Assembly (NCBI GenBank): GCA_031413955.1
Contig: JANOGB010000621.1
Span: 1 to 10,067, forward strand
DNA: 10,067 nucleotides
Reading direction: 5' to 3'
DNA from: JABFRZ01 sp031413955
GTDB lineage: Bacteria; Planctomycetota; UBA1135; GCA-002686595
Made by a program: the position numbers and the translations under genes. The notes under the pieces are model-generated. The model saw only the letters and a program-made list of their open reading frames with translations. It was not told where the DNA came from and made no database searches. Below, piece after piece: positions 6,482 to 10,067 of this stretch; positions within the stretch are counted from its first letter, which is position 1, and every line of letters starts with the position of its first letter.

Positions 6482-7828
6482 ATGAGAACCCCTGCGACCG
6501 GCGCGCTCGCGCTCGGGATGGTGCTGCTCTTCCCGCCCCAGGAGCCTTCGGGCAACCCGGCACCTGCCGTCGCTCCCGTGGGAACTCCGGCAGCACCGCC
6601 GGAGGTCATGCGCTGGCTCGCGAGCGCTGCCCGGGCGATCGCCACGCTCGAGCCGGGCAGCAAGCTCGATGACCTGGCGCCGCTGCGCGAGATCGTCGGC
6701 GACGCGCGCATCGTCGCGCTGGGCGAGGCCACGCACGGCTCGCACGAGTTCTTCGCTTTCAAGCAGCGCGCGCTGGAGTTCCTGGTGGGCGAGCTCGGCT
6801 TCAGCGACTTCGCGATGGAGACGGACTGGACCCAGGCGCTGGCAGTCAACGACTATGTCGAGCACGGCCGGGGCGACCTCGATTCCGCCGTGAAGGCGCT
6901 CTCGGGCCTGTGGCGCACCGAGGAGTACCGCGATCTGCTCGCCTGGATGCGCGCTTGGAACGCCGACGCGGCGCACGCGCGCAAGGTGCGCTTCCACGGC
7001 CTCGATCTCGGCCAGCCGACGCTCACCGCGCGGCGCTTGAACGAATACCTCGCGCGCGTCGAGCCGGACGTGGCCGAGAGCGTCGCGCCCGTGATCGATC
7101 GACTGGGCAGCGGCTCGGCGGTCGACGAGGGCGACCTCGAGGGTTTGCTGGCGCTCTTCGACGAGCTTCGCGACACCTTCGTCGAGCACTCGAGCGAGCA
7201 CGAGTGGGCCCTCCACCGCCAGCACGTCGCGATCCTGACGCAGACCTACCGCCAGCGCTCGAAGCCGGGCAACGACGCGACCTCGTGGCGCGACCGTTGC
7301 ATGGCCGACAACGCGCGCTGGATCCTGCGTCAGGGAGGTCCGGCCGCGCGTCTGGTCTTGTCCGCGCACAACGGCCACGTCTCGCGCGCGGGACTGGGCG
7401 AGGTCGAGGGCCATGGCACGCTCGAGAGCATCGGCCGGGCGCTGAGCGCGGATGCCAGGTCGGTGAAGGACGAGAACCTCGCGATGGTCGTGATCGGCAG
7501 CGCCTTCGCGCGCGGCAGCTTCCATGCCTACGGCCAGGGCCTGCGCGCCTTCACGGTCGGCGAGCCGGGCCCCGGCGCGCGCGAAGCGGCGTTCCTGGCC
7601 GCCGGGTTCGAGCGCGCGCTGATCGACCTCTCCTCCGCCCCCACCGACGGCCCCGTACGCGCCTGGCTCGACAGCCCGCACCCCCTGCGATTCGTGGGCG
7701 GCACCTTCGACGAGGCCTGGCCCGCGCAGGGCGCCGACGTGCAGGCTTCCCGCCTGGCCGCCGAGTTCGACGCGCTCTTCTTCGTGGCCGAATCGACGCC
7801 TTCGAGGCTGCTCAGCCCCCCGCGCTGA
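6482..7828 (+). CDS. Exported erythromycin esterase-family protein (EreA/EreB-like)
   Basis: The protein has 448 residues from ATG 6482. In-frame starts further upstream would extend back through the divergent promoter region and mask the signal peptide. Residues 1-25 ('MRTPATGALALGMVLLFPPQ') look like a cleavable export signal, followed by a Pro/Ala linker to about 40. The rest matches the erythromycin esterase superfamily: 'ALGEATHGSHEFFAFKQR' with Glu82 and His85, 'FAMETDW' with Glu113, 'FHGLDLGQPT' (172-180), 'WRDRCMADNARWIL' (269-282) and 'LSAHNGHVSR' with His296 and His299. These correspond to the conserved Glu/His active-site set of the family. True Ere enzymes open the macrolide lactone ring, but most environmental members have unknown substrates and some hydrolyse other esters or carry out succinoglycan-type chemistry. 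An export signal is unlike the cytoplasmic resistance enzymes, so I would not call this a resistance gene from sequence alone. It probably has its own promoter. Confidence 0.87.
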   Translation: MRTPATGALALGMVLLFPPQEPSGNPAPAVAPVGTPAAPPEVMRWLASAARAIATLEPGSKLDDLAPLREIVGDARIVALGEATHGSHEFFAFKQRALEFLVGELGFSDFAMETDWTQALAVNDYVEHGRGDLDSAVKALSGLWRTEEYRDLLAWMRAWNADAAHARKVRFHGLDLGQPTLTARRLNEYLARVEPDVAESVAPVIDRLGSGSAVDEGDLEGLLALFDELRDTFVEHSSEHEWALHRQHVAILTQTYRQRSKPGNDATSWRDRCMADNARWILRQGGPAARLVLSAHNGHVSRAGLGEVEGHGTLESIGRALSADARSVKDENLAMVVIGSAFARGSFHAYGQGLRAFTVGEPGPGAREAAFLAAGFERALIDLSSAPTDGPVRAWLDSPHPLRFVGGTFDEAWPAQGADVQASRLAAEFDALFFVAESTPSRLLSPPR

Positions 7829-7911
7829 CCCTCGAGCGCGAGTCCCCGGGAGAGGCGCGTGGACTGGTCCGTCAGGCAGAGATTCGTGACCTTCCCGAGC
7901 AGGCGGGAGGG

Positions 7912-7917
7912 TAGACT
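7912..7917 (+). promoter_or_regulatory. Possible -10 hexamer (TAGACT) for the DUF433 gene
   Basis: TAGACT, 4 of 6 matches to TATAAT, sits 10 nt before ATG 7928. The short stretch between them has no Shine-Dalgarno sequence. It is the best of the three TAnnCT hexamers found just upstream of start codons in this window. No good -35 at 16-18 nt spacing is visible. Initiation at or a few bases before the ATG would give a leaderless mRNA. Confidence 0.35.
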
Positions 7918-7927
7918 CGCCCGCAGC

Positions 7928-8158
7928 ATGGACATCTACCCCGGCATCTCGATGGACCCGCTCGTTCGCCTCGGCAAACCCTGCCTCTCCGGCACGCGCC
8001 TCGACGTGGCCACCGTCGTGGGAGCGCTGGGCTCGGGCGAGAGCTACGAAGAGGTCCAGGATGCCCTCGGGATCACGCGCGACCAGGTCCTGACCGCCCT
8101 GAAGTATGCCGCCCACACGGCGGCTCACCTGCCGCCCGCGGTCCAGAAGACCAGGTGA
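7928..8158 (+). CDS. DUF433 family protein (antitoxin-like, solitary)
   Basis: This is a 76-residue protein. ATG 7928 was chosen because the DUF433 homology begins there ('YPGISMDPLV'), whereas an upstream GTG at 7859 only adds 23 unrelated residues. The family core is complete: 'LGKPCLSGTRLDVATVV' (15-31), then 'SGESYEEVQDALGITRDQVLTALKYAA' around 36-62, which forms a small winged/homeodomain-like helical fold. DUF433 proteins are often the antitoxin or regulator encoded beside a DUF5615 PIN-like nuclease. Here the next gene is a ferritin-like protein and the preceding one an esterase, so no toxin partner is present in the window. It may be an orphan DNA-binding regulator, act on a toxin elsewhere, or regulate its neighbours. 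It is flanked by its own -10-like box and a downstream hairpin, consistent with a monocistronic gene. Confidence 0.8.
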   Translation: MDIYPGISMDPLVRLGKPCLSGTRLDVATVVGALGSGESYEEVQDALGITRDQVLTALKYAAHTAAHLPPAVQKTR

Positions 8159-8162
8159 GGGT

Positions 8163-8182
8163 GGCCTCGGTCGGCCGAGGCC
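8163..8182 (+). terminator. Perfect 8-bp hairpin after DUF433 gene
   Basis: GGCCTCGG (8163-8170), a TCGG tetraloop (8171-8174) and CCGAGGCC (8175-8182) form a perfect stem that starts 5 nt after the DUF433 stop codon. The following bases (CTTGGAC) offer no T-run, so termination would be U-tract-less. It separates DUF433 from the ferritin-like/ATP-grasp operon. Confidence 0.5.
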
Positions 8183-8188
8183 TTGGAC

Positions 8189-8205
8189 GATACTCGCGCG
8201 GGGAG
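8189..8205 (+). promoter_or_regulatory. Possible -10 (GATACT) and Shine-Dalgarno for the ferritin-like gene
   Basis: GATACT (8189-8194) matches TATAAT at 4 of 6 positions and lies directly after the DUF433 hairpin. GGGGAG, ending at 8205, lies 6 nt before GTG 8212 and is the clearest ribosome-binding site in the window. It supports the GTG as the start of the downstream gene. The -35 is not recognisable. Confidence 0.4.
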
Positions 8206-8211
8206 TGACGC

Positions 8212-9063
8212 GTGACCAACCCTGAAGCGCTTCTCTCGGCCCCGCTGGCGCACACGGTCGAGGGTTGGTGCTGGGAGTTCGTGACGGCGCGCAAGCTCGA
8301 CCAGAAGCTCGCGCCGCGATCCGTTCCGAGCGTCGAGGACGGCGCACACTGGGAAGAGACTCCGCCGGTACGACGCCTGGGTTCGCCGGGGCGCCCGCCG
8401 GAGCTCGAGCGCATCGAGCGCGCCGCGCGTACTCCACGGCCCGCTGCGCTCCGGAGCCCAGGCGTGCGAGCGCACCTCGTGCACACCTTCCTGCACCACG
8501 AGCTGCAGGCGGCGGAGCTGTTCGCGTGGGCCGTCCTGGCCTTTCCCGGGACGCCGCGGGAGTTCCGCGCGGGACTCGTGCGGCTGTGTCAGGAGGAGCT
8601 CGGGCATCTCGCGCTCTACCGAGCACATCTGGGCCGGCTCGGCTTCGCGGTCGGCGCGTTTCCCGTGCGCGATTGGTTCTGGGAGCGCGTGGGTGCTGTA
8701 CCCGATGCGCTCACGTTCGTGGCGTTGCTCGGGCTCGGGCTCGAGGGCGCCAACCTGGAGCACAGCGCGCGCTTCGCGGCCCAGTTCCGGGCCGCGGGCG
8801 ACGAGGAAGGCGCGCGCATCCTGGAGCGCATCGAGCACGACGAGATCGCGCACGTGGCCTTTGCGCGGCGCTGGTTCGAGCACTGGACGGGCGCGCCGCT
8901 CGAGTACGAGCGCTGGCGCGCAACGCTGCCCGTGCCGCTGACGCCGGCCATCCTGCGCGGCCGGCCGCTCAATCGAGGGGCACGGCTGCAGGCTGGATTC
9001 GACGAGGAGTTCCTGGCTCGGCTCGAGGCCGAGCCGGCGGCCACCGCGAGCAGCGAACGATGA
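8212..9063 (+). CDS. Ferritin-like di-iron protein, DUF455 family
   Basis: The protein has 283 residues from GTG 8212, preceded by GGGGAG at 6 nt. The central part (about 85-225) matches DUF455/PF04305 ferritin-like proteins: 'HHELQAAELFAWAVLAFP', 'CQEELGHLALYRAHL', 'LGLGLEGANLEHS' and 'ERIEHDEIAHVAFARRWF'. Candidate metal ligands in four-helix order are Glu97, Glu129 with His132 (ExxH), Glu178, and Glu211 with His214 (ExxH), the standard set for a carboxylate-bridged di-iron site. It should therefore be a cytoplasmic di-iron oxidase, hydroxylase or binding protein; MiaE, the tRNA hydroxylase, is a distant relative of this fold. The substrate is unknown. The N-terminal 80 residues are Pro/Arg-rich and typical of the family; no signal peptide or TM is seen. 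The stop codon overlaps the start of the ATP-grasp gene (ATGA), so the two are translationally coupled and probably act in one pathway. Confidence 0.85.
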   Translation: MTNPEALLSAPLAHTVEGWCWEFVTARKLDQKLAPRSVPSVEDGAHWEETPPVRRLGSPGRPPELERIERAARTPRPAALRSPGVRAHLVHTFLHHELQAAELFAWAVLAFPGTPREFRAGLVRLCQEELGHLALYRAHLGRLGFAVGAFPVRDWFWERVGAVPDALTFVALLGLGLEGANLEHSARFAAQFRAAGDEEGARILERIEHDEIAHVAFARRWFEHWTGAPLEYERWRATLPVPLTPAILRGRPLNRGARLQAGFDEEFLARLEAEPAATASSER

Positions 9064-10067
9064 CGTCCGCGTCGCCGCCGCGCGTCTGGGTCCTGAACCT
9101 GGATGCCGAGCACGAGCTCGAGGCCGGGCGCGGCTACGCGCCGACGGAGCGCTTGCGCGAGATCGTGGCCCGCGAGCGCCGGCGACTCTTCGGGAACCTG
9201 GTGGCGCCGGGCGACATCGTCCTGGGCGAGGACGAGCTCGCGCCCGAGGAACGCGAGCGCGTCCGCGGGCTCGAGGGCCTGGCCTGGTGTCCGACGCCGT
9301 GCGCGCTCGCGCGGCTGGAGGCCGCGGGTGCTCGGTCGCTCGCTGCGCCCTCGTTCGACGTCTTGCGCACCGTCAACGCGCGGCCCTTCGCCGCCGCCGT
9401 GCGCGCGCCGCTCGCGCGCGCGAGCTTCGAGAAGCTCGTCGCCCCCACGCTCGACGCAGCGCTCGCCGCGCTCGCGCGCCCGGCCGCGGACGGCTGGCTC
9501 GTGCGCCGCACCTTCGGCGCCGCCGGTCGCGGACGGCGCCGCATCGCCGCGGGGCGCCCCACCGCGGCCGAGCTCGCCTGGCTCGTGGCGAGCCTGCGCC
9601 GCGGAGCGCTGGTGATCGAGCCCTGGGTGTATGTGACGCGCGAGTACACGCGCTCGGCCTGCGTCACGGCCCGCGGCGAAGTGGTGATCTCGCCCCCGTG
9701 CTTCCAGGAGACGACGAAGACGGGCTCATGGATGCGCACGGAACGGGCCGAGTGCGGCGCGGTGTCGCACGAGGACGATGCACGGCTCGAGGAGGCAGTG
9801 GCGGCCGCCGGCGTCGCTCTGGCGGAAGCAGGCTACTTCGGTCCGTTCGGGATCGACGCTTTTCGCCACCGCACGGAACACGGCGAGGCGCTGAACCCGC
9901 TGAGCGAGATCAACGCGCGCTTCACCATGGACTGGACCACGGCCTGGGCTCACCTGGGAGCGCCGGGCTCCAGCCCGGCTCTTTTTCTTCCTTCTCCATT
10001 CTCCCCCTCGGAGAACGGAAACAAGCCAAGAAGAAGAGCCGGGCTGGAGCCCGGCGCTCCCGGTTGA
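9060..10067 (+). CDS. ATP-grasp domain protein, C-terminus formed by an inverted repeat
   Basis: The protein has 335 residues from ATG 9060, within the ATGA overlap with the preceding gene. In-frame sequence further upstream is only a shadow of that gene. The N-terminal part (8-110, 'RVWVLNLDAEHELEAG') looks like a pre-ATP-grasp Rossmann-like domain. The ATP-grasp region (about 115-297) shows a 'GWLVRRTFGAAGRGRR' nucleotide loop (145-160), where the usual Lys is Arg149/150. It also has 'LVIEPWV' with Glu187 as an adenine-side contact, and a C-terminal 'FGPFGIDAF...LSEINARFTM' with Glu283, Asn285 and Arg287 as Mg/phosphate ligands. It is probably an ATP-dependent carboxylate-amine or -thiol ligase of unknown substrate. 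I do not recognise a named family. Residues from about 299 to the end ('APGSSPALFLPSP' to 'RRRAGLEPGAPG') are low-complexity and encoded by the foldback at 9956-10061, so the original C-terminus may have been replaced. The stop is at the last base of the window. Confidence 0.78.
   Translation: MTSASPPRVWVLNLDAEHELEAGRGYAPTERLREIVARERRRLFGNLVAPGDIVLGEDELAPEERERVRGLEGLAWCPTPCALARLEAAGARSLAAPSFDVLRTVNARPFAAAVRAPLARASFEKLVAPTLDAALAALARPAADGWLVRRTFGAAGRGRRRIAAGRPTAAELAWLVASLRRGALVIEPWVYVTREYTRSACVTARGEVVISPPCFQETTKTGSWMRTERAECGAVSHEDDARLEEAVAAAGVALAEAGYFGPFGIDAFRHRTEHGEALNPLSEINARFTMDWTTAWAHLGAPGSSPALFLPSPFSPSENGNKPRRRAGLEPGAPG
9956..10061. repeat. Long foldback inverted repeat, REP/BIME-like
   Basis: The left arm (9956-9989) and right arm (10028-10061) are exact reverse complements for the outer 28 bases. 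After one mismatch, five further bases pair, around a 38-nt pyrimidine-then-purine loop. Each arm carries its own palindrome, GCCGGGCTCCAGCCCGGC on the left and its complement on the right, an 8-bp stem with a 2-nt loop. A palindrome pair in head-to-head orientation is the architecture of REP/BIME elements. It could fold as one giant hairpin or two small ones and may also terminate transcription. It lies within the 3' end of the ATP-grasp reading frame and remains in frame to the TGA at 10065-10067. REP identity is inferred, since no second copy is in the window. Confidence 0.85.

Noticed and set aside
6482..7828. Calling the esterase-like gene a macrolide resistance gene (ereA/ereB)
   Set aside because: The family is broad, and the protein carries a likely export signal, unlike the known resistance enzymes. 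Active-site residues alone do not show macrolide activity.
7829..7880. Short palindromes (CTCG/CGAG, GGAC/GTCC) after the esterase stop as a terminator
   Set aside because: The stems are only 4 bp with no T-run, which is expected by chance in this GC-rich sequence.
6431..8626. 731-codon - strand open frame opposite the esterase, DUF433 and ferritin-like genes
   Set aside because: It spans three genes with strong family motifs on the + strand and has biased composition without any domain.
8265..9059. In-frame upstream extension of the ATP-grasp reading frame
   Set aside because: The extension is Arg/Ala-rich shadow sequence of the ferritin-like gene; homology to ATP-grasp-type proteins begins at the ATG of 9060.

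Overview
The window is a GC-rich, densely coded bacterial segment. The gene repertoire suggests a member of the Planctomycetota: an ECF sigma factor next to a Ser/Thr kinase fused to a membrane segment and a sulfatase-modifying-factor (FGE) fold, a beta-propeller protein of NHL type, an exported amidohydrolase and an exported erythromycin-esterase-like protein. This assignment is an inference from gene content and base composition. Myxococcota or another high-GC environmental lineage is not excluded, and no marker gene is present to settle it.

Layout from left to right. (1) The 3' part of an NHL-type beta-propeller gene (+) runs in from the left edge and ends at 762, followed by a hairpin. 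(2) An ECF sigma factor (+, 843-1505) converges on a 989-residue kinase/TM/FGE-fold protein (-, 1460-4429). Their 3' ends overlap by 46 bp. (3) A 193-bp gap holds a strong inverted repeat placed like a terminator for the next gene. (4) An exported metal-dependent amidohydrolase with a TPR-like C-terminal tail (-, 4623-6263) is divergent from an exported erythromycin-esterase-family protein (+, 6482-7828). They share a 218-bp intergenic region. (5) A small DUF433 protein (+, 7928-8158) stands alone, without the usual PIN-like partner, and is followed by a perfect 8-bp hairpin. (6) A two-gene operon (+) encodes a DUF455-type ferritin-like protein (8212-9063) and an ATP-grasp protein (9060-10067), joined by an ATGA stop/start overlap. 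(7) The last 110 bases contain a large foldback: 28-nt perfect arms (34 nt with one mismatch), each arm carrying its own palindrome. It resembles a REP/BIME-type element and supplies the last codons of the ATP-grasp gene.

How the genes may work together. The sigma factor and kinase probably form a signalling pair, as ECF-kinase neighbours do in planctomycetes. The kinase would sense something outside the cytoplasm through its C-terminal half and affect transcription through the sigma factor. The amidohydrolase and esterase-like proteins look like a divergent pair of secreted or periplasmic hydrolases. The ferritin-like/ATP-grasp pair is the best candidate for an undescribed enzymatic module: a probable di-iron protein translationally coupled to a probable ligase of unknown substrate. 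No RNA genes, CRISPR arrays, transposases or phage genes were seen.
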